Part shown: one piece after another, positions 25,871 to 34,799 of the stretch | Numbering within the stretch: position 1 is the first letter of the stretch | Layout: each line of letters starts with the position of its first letter | Assembly (NCBI GenBank): GCA_905142475.1 | Contig: LR990730.1 | Span: 1,054,001-1,118,000 of the forward strand | From: Xanthomonas hydrangeae | GTDB lineage: Bacteria; Pseudomonadota; Gammaproteobacteria; Xanthomonadales; Xanthomonadaceae | Direction of reading: 5' to 3' | DNA: 64,000 nucleotides | The notes under the pieces: generated by a model | The model's database searches: none | What the model was told of the DNA's origin: nothing | The model's input: only the letters and a program-made list of their open reading frames with translations | Position numbers and translations under genes: made by a program

Positions 25871-25894
25871 GCTGCCTGGCTGCCTGGCTGCCTG
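25871..25894 (+). repeat. Three tandem 8-bp units (GCTGCCTG)
   Basis: Three perfect head-to-tail copies of GCTGCCTG, plus a partial fourth (GCTGCG), precede the A5 repeat. Other A copies have a single GGCTGC here, so this looks like replication slippage. Confidence 0.8.
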
Positions 25895-25897
25895 GCT

Positions 25898-25952
25898 GCG
25901 GGGCCCGTGCCCGCCCACCATCGCGGGACACGCCGCAAGTACGTCCGTGTAG
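25898..25952 (+). repeat. Repeat A, left half, split by IS110 (copy A5)
   Basis: The sequence runs GCGGGGCCCGTGCCCGCCC to CGTCCGTGTAG and stops abruptly; the following CAACTGTG belongs to the insertion. The other half resumes at 27184. Confidence 0.88.
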
Positions 25953-26052
25953 CAACTGTGTTGTTGGAGGGGGTTCAGACCGTTGTGGAAGCCTGGCACG
26001 GGAACGCCGGCCGCTGGTCAGCAGCCGGCGGATCCATCGAGAGCATGGTCAC

Positions 26053-26988
<936 letters not shown>

Positions 26989-27009
26989 TTAGGCTTGAAG
27001 GGTCGAGAG

Positions 27010-27147
27010 CTCCCCTGCCTGCCCAGCCTTACGTCTACGAGTGGCCACTCTGGCAACCGTTCGGGCGATACAGGGGAGAAACCGGCGTGGGCACCCAGCT
27101 ACACGACGATCGGTAACGATCCAGGCTCTCACGGTGGCCCACGCCGG
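27010..27147 (-). ncRNA. Candidate bridge RNA with target- and donor-binding loops
   Basis: Two consecutive stem-loops lie in the left end upstream of the transposase. In transcript order, the first has an 11-bp perfect stem (27137-27147 with 27082-27092) and an apical hairpin (27108-27121). It carries GUGAGAGCCU (27123-27132) and CGUCGUGUAG (27099-27108) on either side, matching the left and right target flanks. The second has an 8-bp stem (27071-27078 with 27010-27017) and an apical GAGUGGCCACUC palindrome (27039-27050). Its ACGGUUGCC (27052-27060) and GUAAG (27028-27032) can pair with the element's right and left ends. The architecture follows the IS621 bridge RNA model. Transcription itself is not visible, and the exact RNA ends are unknown. 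Confidence 0.75.
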
Positions 27148-27183
27148 CTCTCGACGCCCAAACTGCCAGAATCCGAACAGATA

Positions 27184-27265
27184 AGGCTCTTACGCGGCAT
27201 CCATGCCGCGTAAGGTCCCGCGACGGTGGGCGGGCAAGGACCAGTGGAGTTGATCGGTGTGCGTA
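27184..27265 (+). repeat. Repeat A, right half, split by IS110 (copy A5)
   Basis: The sequence resumes with AGGCTCTTACGCGGCATCC, through the inner hairpin and right outer arm, to GGTGTGCG. Joined to 25898-25952 it rebuilds a normal A element. Confidence 0.88.
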
Positions 27266-27290
27266 GCTTTCAATAAAACAGCCAGCAAAC

Positions 27291-27409
27291 TTTCTGGTGC
27301 GGTGTCCTCACCGCTTGCGGGACGGTGTGGCGGCATGGATGCCGCCACCGAGCCCCCATGGACGGGTTCACGGCGTGTCCCGTGAGCGGTGAGGGCACCG
27401 CGCCCTCGA
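27291..27409 (+). repeat. Repeat B, full copy (B5)
   Basis: The sequence runs TTCTGGTGCGGTGTCCTCACC through GTGGCGGCAT GG ATGCCGCCAC to GCGGTGAGGGCACCGCG. The outer arms carry a paired variation (CTCACCGC with GCGGTGAG) compared with CTCGCCGA/GCGGCGAG of other copies, again keeping the stem. Confidence 0.82.
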
Positions 27410-27454
27410 CCGACTCAGCGTTCGACCTGGACTTTTGACTGCATCCACCAAGAT

Positions 27455-27521
27455 GCGGCCGACAAAACCACTGCACTCACTGACAGGCGACCGCTCGCTA
27501 GGTTTTCTTGGCCGCTCTTAG
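27455..27521 (+). repeat. Repeat C, short derivative (C5)
   Basis: The ends are GCGGCCGACAAAACCACTGC and GGTTTTCTTGGCCGCTCTTAG with only about 30 bp between, an internally deleted C element. Confidence 0.7.
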
Positions 27522-27611
27522 TCGCCACGCCTGCATTGCTGCATACCGGGCGCCGTCAAGTGCGCTCGCGGAGGCGAGGAAGTACGGCTGCGCGCAGCAC
27601 CTCCGCTTTTG

Positions 27612-27634
27612 CGATTCCCCAATCCCGATTTCCC
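27612..27634 (-). repeat. Repeat D, single arm (D3)
   Basis: The sequence CGATTCCCCAATCCCGATT is one arm of the D family (GGGAATNGGGAATCG on the other strand), ending 4 bp before the suxR stop codon. Confidence 0.55.
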
Positions 27635-27637
27635 GCT

Positions 27638-28669
27638 TCACGCCGACTCGCGCACCACCAATTTCACCGCCATCTCCACTGATTCCACCGACTCGCCAGC
27701 GATCAGCGCCAGCAGCCGGTCCACCAGCAAGCGTGCGGCCAGCCCGAGATCCTGCCGCACCGTGGTCAACGGCGGCTGGCTATAGGCGGCCAGCGGGATG
27801 TCGTCGAAGCCCACCAGCGAAATGTCCTGCGGCACACGATGGCCGGCTTCGACCAGGGCGCGAATCGCACCGACTGCGATCACATCGGAGGCCGCGAACA
27901 GCCCGTCCGGTGGGTCGGTCTTCTTGAGCATCGCGCGGGTCAGGCGGTAGGCGTCCTCGCTGAGGAAGTGGCTGCGCGCATGCAGGCGCGTGTCGAACTC
28001 CAGCCTATGCTGCTCAAGTGCGTGCCGATACCCGGCAAAGCGCGGTGCGACCTCGGGCAGTTGGTCGTCTCCCAGAAAAGCGATGCGGCGACGGCCGCTG
28101 GCGATCAGATGCTCGGTGGCAAGCGCGCCGCCCTGAAAGTTGTCGCTGCCCACGCTGATGTACGACTGCCCTTCGATCCTGCTGCCCCACACCGCCATCG
28201 GCAGACCGTCGCGCGCGGCGGCATCGAGCGCATCGTGTTCGGAGCTTTGCCCGAGCACGATCACGCCATCGGAGCGGCTGCCGCGTGCGAGTTGTTCGAC
28301 CCATCCATCCTGATGCCGATCCAGCTTGGACAGCAGCATGCTGTAGCCGCGTCCGGTGAGTTCTTCGGCCAGCAATGCCAGCATGGTCATCATGAAGGGA
28401 TCGGATAACGGCTGATCGAGTGCATGCATCATCGGCACTGCCACGCTCACGGTGTTGGAGCGTTTGGCGCGCAGGCTGCGTGCGATCGGATCGACCTGAT
28501 AGCCGGCATCGGCGGCAATCTGCTTGATGTAGGCGCGTGTGCGCTCGGCCACCACCGGGCTGCCGGCGAGTGCGCGCGACACGGTGGATTCGGACACGCC
28601 CGCCATGCGGGCGATATCGGCCATCTGCGGGCGGGCGCCCGGCGTTGCGCGTTCTGAAGGTTTGGCCAT
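27638..28669 (-). CDS. suxR: LacI-family sucrose-locus repressor
   Basis: The ATG at 28669 gives 343 residues. The N-terminal helix-turn-helix (MADIARMAGVSESTVSRALAGSPVVAERT) and hinge (YQVDPIARSLRAKRSNTV) are canonical LacI. The rest is a periplasmic-binding-protein-like effector domain, with GVIVLGQSSEHDALD, RIAFLGDD, DGLFAASDVIAVGAIRAL and DISLVGFDDIPLAAYSQPPLTTVRQD. In Xanthomonas SuxR represses suxA, suxB and suxC until sucrose is present. Its likely sites are the two CAATCGATTG palindromes at 24337 and 24426. No copy of that site was seen upstream of suxR itself. The IS110 element separates it from suxC. Confidence 0.9.
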   Translation of the reverse strand: MAKPSERATPGARPQMADIARMAGVSESTVSRALAGSPVVAERTRAYIKQIAADAGYQVDPIARSLRAKRSNTVSVAVPMMHALDQPLSDPFMMTMLALLAEELTGRGYSMLLSKLDRHQDGWVEQLARGSRSDGVIVLGQSSEHDALDAAARDGLPMAVWGSRIEGQSYISVGSDNFQGGALATEHLIASGRRRIAFLGDDQLPEVAPRFAGYRHALEQHRLEFDTRLHARSHFLSEDAYRLTRAMLKKTDPPDGLFAASDVIAVGAIRALVEAGHRVPQDISLVGFDDIPLAAYSQPPLTTVRQDLGLAARLLVDRLLALIAGESVESVEMAVKLVVRESA

Positions 28670-28834
28670 GACAACGCGCTGCGGAAAACCAGAGTGTAAT
28701 CAGTTCGCGCAGCAGGCGGGTTACTCATCGCGGTGGCGGTTGCTTGCGGGCGATGACCCACTGCAAGTACGCACACCGGTGCAAGTGCACACCTTGCAGC
28801 GTGTGCTTGCCACTCGCCAGGCATGACGCTTCAC

Positions 28835-28910
28835 AGTGGCCGACAAAACGTAGCGTGCACCGGCCGCGCACGCCTGGCGGTGAGCGCAGTAGTTTTGATG
28901 GCCGCTCTAG
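28835..28910 (+). repeat. Repeat C, short derivative (C6), overlapping the phaB stop
   Basis: The left end is CAGTGGCCGACAAAACG and the right end GTAGTTTTGATGGCCGCTCTAG. The terminal CTAGAG on the minus strand contains the TAG stop of the phaB-like gene, mirroring the suxC case. Confidence 0.7.
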
Positions 28911-29647
28911 CCCATGTAGAGGCCGCCGTTGACGGCATAGTCCGCACCGGTCACGTACGCGGCCTCATCGGAAGCCAGCCACGCGCACAAACCTGCGACC
29001 TCTGCAGGTTTGCCGAGCCTGCGCACCGGCACCGAGGTGGCCAGGCGGTCGAGTACGTCGGATGGAAAGCTGCTGATCGAGGCGCTGGCGATATAGCCCG
29101 GCGAAATGGTGTTGACGGTGACGCCACGCGATGCAACCTCTTGCGCCAACGCGCGACTGAAGCCATGCATTGCCGCTTTGGCGGTGGCGAAATTGATCTG
29201 CCCGATCTGCCCCTTGTGCGCGCTGACCGAGCCGATGTTGACGATGCGTCCCCAACCGCGCGACGTCATGCCATCGACCACCTGCTTGGTGATGTTGAAC
29301 AACGAGTGCAGATTGCTGGCGATCACCGCGTTCCAGTCGTCGCGCGTCATCTGCCGGAACAGGGTGTCTCGACTGCCACCGGCGTTGTTGACCAGCACAT
29401 CGATCTCGCCGACCTCGGCCTTGACCTTGGCGAACGCGGCCACGGTGGAATCCCAATCGGCGGCATTGCCCTCGGAGGCAACGAACTCGAAGCCTTGTTC
29501 GCGCTGCTCACGCAACCAGGAGGTCTTGCGCGGCGAATTGGGACCGCACCCGGCGACCACGGTATGCCCGCTGCGCGCCAGCTTCTGGCAGATCGCGGTA
29601 CCCACACTGCCCATGCCGCTGGTGACGTATGCGATGCGAAGTGTCAT
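28907..29647 (-). CDS. phaB: Acetoacetyl-CoA reductase-like SDR with Phe at the catalytic Tyr position
   Basis: The 246-residue short-chain dehydrogenase aligns closely with PhaB, which reduces acetoacetyl-CoA to (R)-3-hydroxybutyryl-CoA with NADPH. Visible are the cofactor loop TSGMGSVG, the NNAG motif, Asn112, Ser140 in NIGSVSAHKGQIGQ and Lys157. Position 153 reads Phe (INFATAK), where PhaB has the catalytic Tyr (NYSTAK). With Tyr lost the classical mechanism should fail or be strongly weakened, so the product could be a non-reducing homologue. It lies next to citH on the same strand, 168 bp downstream, separated by a repeat D inverted pair. The gene symbol reflects similarity only. Confidence 0.75.
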   Translation of the reverse strand: MTLRIAYVTSGMGSVGTAICQKLARSGHTVVAGCGPNSPRKTSWLREQREQGFEFVASEGNAADWDSTVAAFAKVKAEVGEIDVLVNNAGGSRDTLFRQMTRDDWNAVIASNLHSLFNITKQVVDGMTSRGWGRIVNIGSVSAHKGQIGQINFATAKAAMHGFSRALAQEVASRGVTVNTISPGYIASASISSFPSDVLDRLATSVPVRRLGKPAEVAGLCAWLASDEAAYVTGADYAVNGGLYMG

Positions 29648-29669
29648 TGGTGTAACTCCTTCGGAGTTT

Positions 29670-29808
29670 GGGAATGGGGAATCGGGAGTGGGGAATCGGT
29701 AGAGCAGGAGCCGCGCTTGTGGTGTCTGTTGTCCATGTGGAAGTCAGGAATCGACACGACAGCACAGCGCCGCCCTTACGATTCCCCACTCCCGATTCCC
29801 CATTCCCG
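29670..29808. repeat. Repeat D, perfect 29-bp inverted pair (D1)
   Basis: The arm 29670-29698 (GGGAATGGGGAATCGGGAG...) and the arm 29780-29808 are exact reverse complements, with about 81 bp between. The element fills the gap between citH and the phaB-like gene and could end citH transcription. Confidence 0.85.
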
Positions 29809-29815
29809 GCGGGCG

Positions 29816-31144
29816 TCAGCGCGCCAACGGAAACAAGCCAAACAGCAAGCCGCCCGCCAACATCAGCATCGAAATCAACACCGCCCACTTCAGCGTGAAG
29901 CGTTGATGGTCGGCAAAGTCGACCTTGGCCAGGCCGACCAGCAGATAGGTCGAGGGCACCAGGGGGCTGAGCAGATGCACCGGTTGACCGGCGAGCGAGG
30001 CGCGGGCCATTTCCACCGGGGTGATGCCGTAGTGGCCGGCCGCTTCGGACAGGATCGGCAGCACGCCGAAGTAGAACGCGTCGTTGGACATGAAGAACGT
30101 AAACGGCATGCTGACGATCGCGGTGATCACCGCCAGATACGGGCCCCAGCTGTCGGGGATCACCGCCAGAAAGCTGCGCGACATCGCTTCGACCATGCCG
30201 GTGTTGGACAGGATGCCGGTGAAGATGCCGGCGGCAAAAATCAGCGACACCACCGACAGCACATTGCCGGCGTGATTGACCAGGCGGCGGCGCTGCTCGG
30301 CCAGGTTGGGGTAGTTGATCATCAGCGCCAGCGCAAAGCCGATCATGAACAGCACCGGCATCGGCAGCACGCCGACCACCAGTGCGGCCATCAGCGCCAG
30401 GGTCAGGATCAGGTTCACCCACAGCAGCTTGGGCCGCTTCATGTCCTCGGTGTCTTCCACGCGCGGCAACGCGTCGTTTTCCTCGGGCAGGCTGGTGTCC
30501 AGCCAGTTGCCGTCGGCCGGCAGACGCACCACTCCCAGGCGGCGACGTTCGCGCATGCCCAGCAACCAGGCCAGCGCGATGATGCCGGCGATCGCCATCG
30601 CCATCGCCGGCACCAGCGGCACGAACACATCGGCCGGATCCACATGCAGGGCGGTAGCGGCGCGTGCCGTGGGGCCGCCCCACGGAGTCAGATTCATCAC
30701 ACCGCTGGCCAGGATGGTCACGCAGGTGAGGTTGAGCGCGTTCATGCCCAGGCGCTGATACAGCGGCAGCATCGCCGACACGGTGATCATGTAGGTGGTG
30801 GAGCCGTCGCCATCGAGCGAGATCAGCATCGCCAGGATCGCCGTGCCCATCACGATCTTCAATGGATCGCCCTTGACCAGGCGCAGGATGCGGCCGACCA
30901 GCGGATCGAACAGGCCCGCGTCGATCATCACCCCGAAATAGAGGATGGCGAACATCAGCATTACGCCGGTGGGCGCGATCTTCTTGATGCCGTCGAGCAT
31001 CATCTCGTTGATGCCGGTGCCGAAGCCGCCCAGCAACGCGAACACGATCGGCACCGTGATCAGAGCCACCAACGGCGACAGCCGCTTGCTCATGATCAGG
31101 TACATGAAGGTGATCACCATTCCGAAACCGAGCGCGGTCAGCAT
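29816..31144 (-). CDS. citH: Citrate/metal symporter, CitMHS family
   Basis: The ATG at 31144, with AAAGGA upstream, gives 442 residues; an earlier ATG at 31195 is possible but non-hydrophobic. There are about 11-12 membrane helices. The conserved stretches PTGVMLMFAILYFGVMIDAGLFDP, LDGDGSTTYMITVSAMLPLY, NLTPWGGPTARAA and MPFTFFMSNDAFYFGVLPIL place it in the CitMHS family, which imports citrate complexed with Mg2+ or Ca2+. In X. campestris pv. vesicatoria a gene of this type, citH, is induced in plants and needs the TctDE two-component system. That system is encoded here just across the divergent region. Confidence 0.88.
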   Translation of the reverse strand: MLTALGFGMVITFMYLIMSKRLSPLVALITVPIVFALLGGFGTGINEMMLDGIKKIAPTGVMLMFAILYFGVMIDAGLFDPLVGRILRLVKGDPLKIVMGTAILAMLISLDGDGSTTYMITVSAMLPLYQRLGMNALNLTCVTILASGVMNLTPWGGPTARAATALHVDPADVFVPLVPAMAMAIAGIIALAWLLGMRERRRLGVVRLPADGNWLDTSLPEENDALPRVEDTEDMKRPKLLWVNLILTLALMAALVVGVLPMPVLFMIGFALALMINYPNLAEQRRRLVNHAGNVLSVVSLIFAAGIFTGILSNTGMVEAMSRSFLAVIPDSWGPYLAVITAIVSMPFTFFMSNDAFYFGVLPILSEAAGHYGITPVEMARASLAGQPVHLLSPLVPSTYLLVGLAKVDFADHQRFTLKWAVLISMLMLAGGLLFGLFPLAR

Positions 31145-31258
31145 GCGGGAAAATCCTTTGAGACGTGCAACAGGGAGAGGGTGGAGCGTGCGCATGCAGC
31201 GCGGAAGCGATGACGCGAATGCAGTTGCCTGAAATCTGGCTCGGTCACGAACGACACA

Positions 31259-32452
31259 TCAGAAGTCGTACTGAAAACGGCCGGTGACCGCCAGCGTGTG
31301 ATCGACCACTGCATCGACCATGCGGTCGCGGTTGCGGCTGTCGATCACGTTGAGCATCACGCGCAGGTTCGGCTTGAAATACCAATTGCCGCCCAGCGTC
31401 CACGACTGCGTGCTGGCGTCAATGAAGTTGGGCTGGCCATCCATGTGCTGGTCGCCGCGCATGTAGTCGTAGCGCAAGGCCAGCTCGAACGCGCCGGAGG
31501 GACGATTGGGCGTCTTGATGCGGCTGAAACGCCCGGTCTTGCGGTCGTAGCCGCGCGACTCGCCGGTGACGAACCAGCTGACCAAGCCGTAGCTGGCCAA
31601 CACCTTGGCATGCTGCCCGCCGTCGTCGAGCAGGCCGCCGCTGAATTCGCTCTGCCACGACCATGGGCCCAGCACTTCGGCGTATTCCAGCGACCATTTG
31701 TCGAAATCGGTATCGCGGCCATCGGCAAAGCGCGCCAGGGTGATGCGGCTGTTGTTGGCCAGATCGTTCTCCGGACGTGGGCGGATCAGCAACGGCGCCG
31801 CACCGCCGCTGCCCGGATGCGAATAGCGCTCGTGCGCCAGCGACACGCCCAGGTGGCGTAGCCGCGCCTCGCCCATCTCCGGTGCGAAGGTCAGGCGGGT
31901 GCCGAGCGCGCCGCCCTTGGTGGAGGAGTTGTCGATGCTTTCCAGGCTGTAGAGCGCCGTGGACCAGGTGGCATCGGGGCGATTGGCCTGCCAGGAAATG
32001 GCCTTGCGATAGATCGGCGCCAGCGTGGTGGAGGCATAGCCACGTTCCAGGAACGGGCCATAGTTGGAACCGGTGCGATCGTCCAGCGAGAAGTACTGCT
32101 TGAACTGGCCCACGGTCAGCGTGCCGGCAGAAAACTTCCTGGCGATGTACACATCGCGCGCCAGGATGCCGCGGCTACCGGATTCGTATTGCAGGCCGGC
32201 AAATTCCGCCTCGGCCTTGTAGTTGAAGCCATAGAACTTGCCTGCCACATCCAGCCACACGCGACGGAACTGGGTGTCGTTGCGCTCGGGCGTGCCGCGT
32301 TCATCGTTGTCGAACACGGTGAAATCCCAGTGCACGCGCCCGCCCACCTCGGCAGTGACCGGGCCGGCGTCGTCGGCCGCGTGCGCCGCCGGTGCTAGGC
32401 AGATCGCAGCGCAGGCGGTGATGGCGCGCAGACGCAAGGTGTCGTTGCTCAC
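31259..32452 (-). CDS. OprO/OprP-type outer-membrane porin, citrate locus
   Basis: The frame opens at an ATG (32470) with no ribosome site. The GTG at 32452 has GGAGGG directly upstream (3-nt spacing) and gives the better signal peptide (VSNDTLRLRAITACAAICLAPAAHA), so it is preferred at 397 residues. The N-terminal VTAEVGGRVHWDFTVFDND, RRVWLDVAGKFYGFNYKAEAEF and C-terminal TGRFQYDF are typical of OprO/OprP beta-barrels, known as phosphate or polyphosphate porins. Its placement immediately upstream of citH suggests passage of citrate instead. It is likely co-transcribed with citH under TctD. Confidence 0.85.
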   Translation of the reverse strand: MSNDTLRLRAITACAAICLAPAAHAADDAGPVTAEVGGRVHWDFTVFDNDERGTPERNDTQFRRVWLDVAGKFYGFNYKAEAEFAGLQYESGSRGILARDVYIARKFSAGTLTVGQFKQYFSLDDRTGSNYGPFLERGYASTTLAPIYRKAISWQANRPDATWSTALYSLESIDNSSTKGGALGTRLTFAPEMGEARLRHLGVSLAHERYSHPGSGGAAPLLIRPRPENDLANNSRITLARFADGRDTDFDKWSLEYAEVLGPWSWQSEFSGGLLDDGGQHAKVLASYGLVSWFVTGESRGYDRKTGRFSRIKTPNRPSGAFELALRYDYMRGDQHMDGQPNFIDASTQSWTLGGNWYFKPNLRVMLNVIDSRNRDRMVDAVVDHTLAVTGRFQYDF

Positions 32453-32565
32453 AGACCCTCCCAGGTACATGTGTGAATCACGTTCAGCGATGCACCACGA
32501 GGACCGCCGTGGCGCGTTGGCTGCAGCCTAGTCCCGCGAAGCTGTCATGGACCTGTCGTTGGGGC

Positions 32566-32719
32566 GGGAATGGGGAATCGGGAATGGGGAATCGCAAGAG
32601 CGGGATTGCGGCGGCGGGATTGCCGAGGCGGAAGAGCTTTTGGCCGCTAGGCCTGTTACCTTCCGGCCGCGACCCATCGCCGTTCCGATTCCCCATTCCC
32701 CATTCCCCATTCCCCATTC
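32566..32719. repeat. Repeat D pair abutting the tctD start (D2)
   Basis: The left arm 32566-32594 is GGGAATGGGGAATCG twice. The right arm 32686-32719 is CGATTCCCC followed by repeated ATTCCCC units that run directly into the tctD ATG at 32720. About 90 bp lie between. Confidence 0.83.
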
Positions 32720-33421
32720 ATGCGCCTGCTGCTAGTCGAAGACAATGCCGACCTCGCCGATGCCATCGTGCGGCGCATGCGCCGTAGCGGGCATGCGGTG
32801 GACTGGCAGGCCGACGGGTTGGCGGCGGCCAGCGTGCTGCGCTATCAGAGCTTCGATCTGGTGGTGCTGGATATCGGCCTGCCCAAGCTGGACGGATTGC
32901 GCGTGCTGGCCGGGATGCGCGAGCGTGGCGATACCACGCCGGTCTTGATGCTCACCGCGCGCGATGGCATCGAAGACCGCGTGCAGGCGCTGGATGTGGG
33001 CGCGGACGATTACCTGGGCAAGCCGTTCGATTTCCGCGAATTCGAGGCGCGTTGCCGTGTCTTGCTGCGGCGCAATCGCGGGCAGGCCAGCGAGGTGGTG
33101 CAGGTCGGCGGGTTCGTATTCGACAACGCTGCGCATACGGTGGTGCTCGATGGCGCGCCGATCGAACTGCCCAATCGCGAATACCGCCTGCTGGAAATCC
33201 TGATCGGGCGGTTGGGCCATGTGGTGGGCAAGGACGAGATCGGCAACGGGCTGTTCGGCTTCGACGACGATGCCGGACCCAATGCGATCGAGCTGTACGT
33301 CGGCCGCCTGCGTCGCAAGCTGGCCAGCGCGCCGCTGCGCATCGTCACCGTGCGCGGCGCCGGCTACAAACTCGAAGAAGCCGACCCCCATGCGCCGGTG
33401 GAGCCGGGCAGCGATGGCTGA
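32720..33421 (+). CDS. tctD: TctD-like OmpR-family response regulator
   Basis: The 233-residue protein has a receiver domain with acidic pocket Glu7-Asp8, phosphoacceptor Asp51 (LDIGLP) and Lys101 (GKPF). A winged-helix DNA-binding domain follows (ELPNREYRLLEILIGRLGHVV, then AIELYVGRLRRKL and TVRGAGYKLEE). TctDE systems sense tricarboxylates and switch on their uptake. The gene overlaps tctE by 8 nt. The start codon has no Shine-Dalgarno sequence because repeat D runs right up to it, so translation may be weak or leaderless. The divergent region 32453-32719 should contain its target promoter for the porin-citH genes. Confidence 0.9.
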   Translation: MRLLLVEDNADLADAIVRRMRRSGHAVDWQADGLAAASVLRYQSFDLVVLDIGLPKLDGLRVLAGMRERGDTTPVLMLTARDGIEDRVQALDVGADDYLGKPFDFREFEARCRVLLRRNRGQASEVVQVGGFVFDNAAHTVVLDGAPIELPNREYRLLEILIGRLGHVVGKDEIGNGLFGFDDDAGPNAIELYVGRLRRKLASAPLRIVTVRGAGYKLEEADPHAPVEPGSDG

Positions 33422-34799
33422 GCCGCTGACGGTGGCGCCTTCGATCCGGCGCACCTTGCTGCTGTATCTGGGCAGCCTGTCGCTGCTGGGCGCGGTGGTG
33501 CTGTTCTTTGCCGCGCGCGATTATGGCGAGCGTGCGGCCAACCGCTCCTACGATCACCTGCTGGTGTCCTCGGCGCTGTCCATCATCGATAGCGTGGCGC
33601 TGGTCGGCGGCGATTGGCAGGTGGATCTGCCGTATGCCTCGCTGGATCTGCTGGGCATGGCGCCGGAAGATCGCGTGTTTTATCGCGTGTTCGATGCGCA
33701 AGGCCGCACCATCACCGGCGAAGACAGGTTGCCGCTGCCGGCGCGCGCGCCCGGCGACGAGCGCCCGGTCCTGTTCGATGCGCAGTACAGCGGCGAGCCG
33801 GTGCGCTTTGCGGTGGTGATGCATCGCGTTGCCTCGGCCTCCGAGCAGGGCGAAGTGCGCGTGCAGGTGGGCCAGACCCGGCGTGCACGCGATGCGGTGG
33901 CACGCGACGTGGTGCTCAATGCCCTGGTCGCGATCGGCGTGTTGTCGCTGCTGGCGTTGGGGCTGGTGTGGTTGGGCGTGTACCGTGCCTTGCGTCCGTT
34001 GCAGCGCATCGAGCGCGACCTGTCGCGTCGCGAGCCATCGGATCTCAAGCCGCTCAACGTGCCGGCGCCGCAGGAAATGCAGTTGATGGTGACCGCGCTC
34101 AATCGTTTCATGGCGCGGCTGTCGTCCAGCAACGAGACCTTGCGCGCGTTCATGGCCGAAGCCGCGCACCAGATGCGCACGCCCCTGGCCGCGTTGCGCG
34201 CGCAGGCGCAGCTGGCCATGGACGACGACGATCCGCGCGACATGCAACGCAGCCTGGCCGCGATCGAGCGCAACGCCAGCCACATGAGCCGCCTGCTCAA
34301 TCAATTGCTCAGCGATGCCAGCGTGATCCATCGCTCGAATCTGCAGCGCTTTGCCACGGTGGATCTGGCCGAGGTCTTGCACCAGGCCTTGCACGAAGCG
34401 CTACCGCGTAGCGACAGTGCGCCGCGCGTGCACCTGGCGATCGACCCGCAACCGGCGCTGTTGCATGGCGATGCCTTGCTGTTGCGCGAGGCGCTCAAGA
34501 ACCTGATCGACAACGCCTGCAAGTACGGTGGCGGCGCGCCATTGCAGGTGGCGCTTACCAGCGATGGCAGCCACCACGTCATCACCATCGCCGATCACGG
34601 CCCCGGCATTCCTGCAGCCGAAGCCGAGCGCGTGTTCGAACGTTTCGCGCGCGGGCCGGATGCGCCGGCCGGCGGTGCGGGGCTGGGGCTGGCGATCGTC
34701 AAACGCGTGGTCGAGGCGCATGGCGGGCGCATCGATCTGGCCAACCGCGTCGGCGGCGGGCTGATCGCCTCGTTGCATTTTCCTGGAGGGACACGCTGA
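33414..34799 (+). CDS. tctE: TctE-like sensor histidine kinase
   Basis: The ATG at 33414 gives 461 residues. There are two membrane helices (about 13-33 and 168-188) flanking a periplasmic sensor of about 135 residues (2CSK-type N-terminal region, as in TctE and QseC). A HAMP-like linker (YRALRPLQRIERDL), the phosphoacceptor His252 in EAAHQMRTPLAAL, the N box LIDNACKYG, the G1 box DHGPGIP and GAGLGLAIV follow. It phosphorylates TctD in response to citrate or a related acid. It overlaps tctD upstream, and its stop overlaps the next start (TGATG). Confidence 0.9.
   Translation: MAEPLTVAPSIRRTLLLYLGSLSLLGAVVLFFAARDYGERAANRSYDHLLVSSALSIIDSVALVGGDWQVDLPYASLDLLGMAPEDRVFYRVFDAQGRTITGEDRLPLPARAPGDERPVLFDAQYSGEPVRFAVVMHRVASASEQGEVRVQVGQTRRARDAVARDVVLNALVAIGVLSLLALGLVWLGVYRALRPLQRIERDLSRREPSDLKPLNVPAPQEMQLMVTALNRFMARLSSSNETLRAFMAEAAHQMRTPLAALRAQAQLAMDDDDPRDMQRSLAAIERNASHMSRLLNQLLSDASVIHRSNLQRFATVDLAEVLHQALHEALPRSDSAPRVHLAIDPQPALLHGDALLLREALKNLIDNACKYGGGAPLQVALTSDGSHHVITIADHGPGIPAAEAERVFERFARGPDAPAGGAGLGLAIVKRVVEAHGGRIDLANRVGGGLIASLHFPGGTR

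Noticed and set aside
28823..31213. 796-codon plus-strand frame across phaB and citH
   Set aside because: Shadow with long His/Gln/Arg tracts, running through two real genes and a repeat D element.
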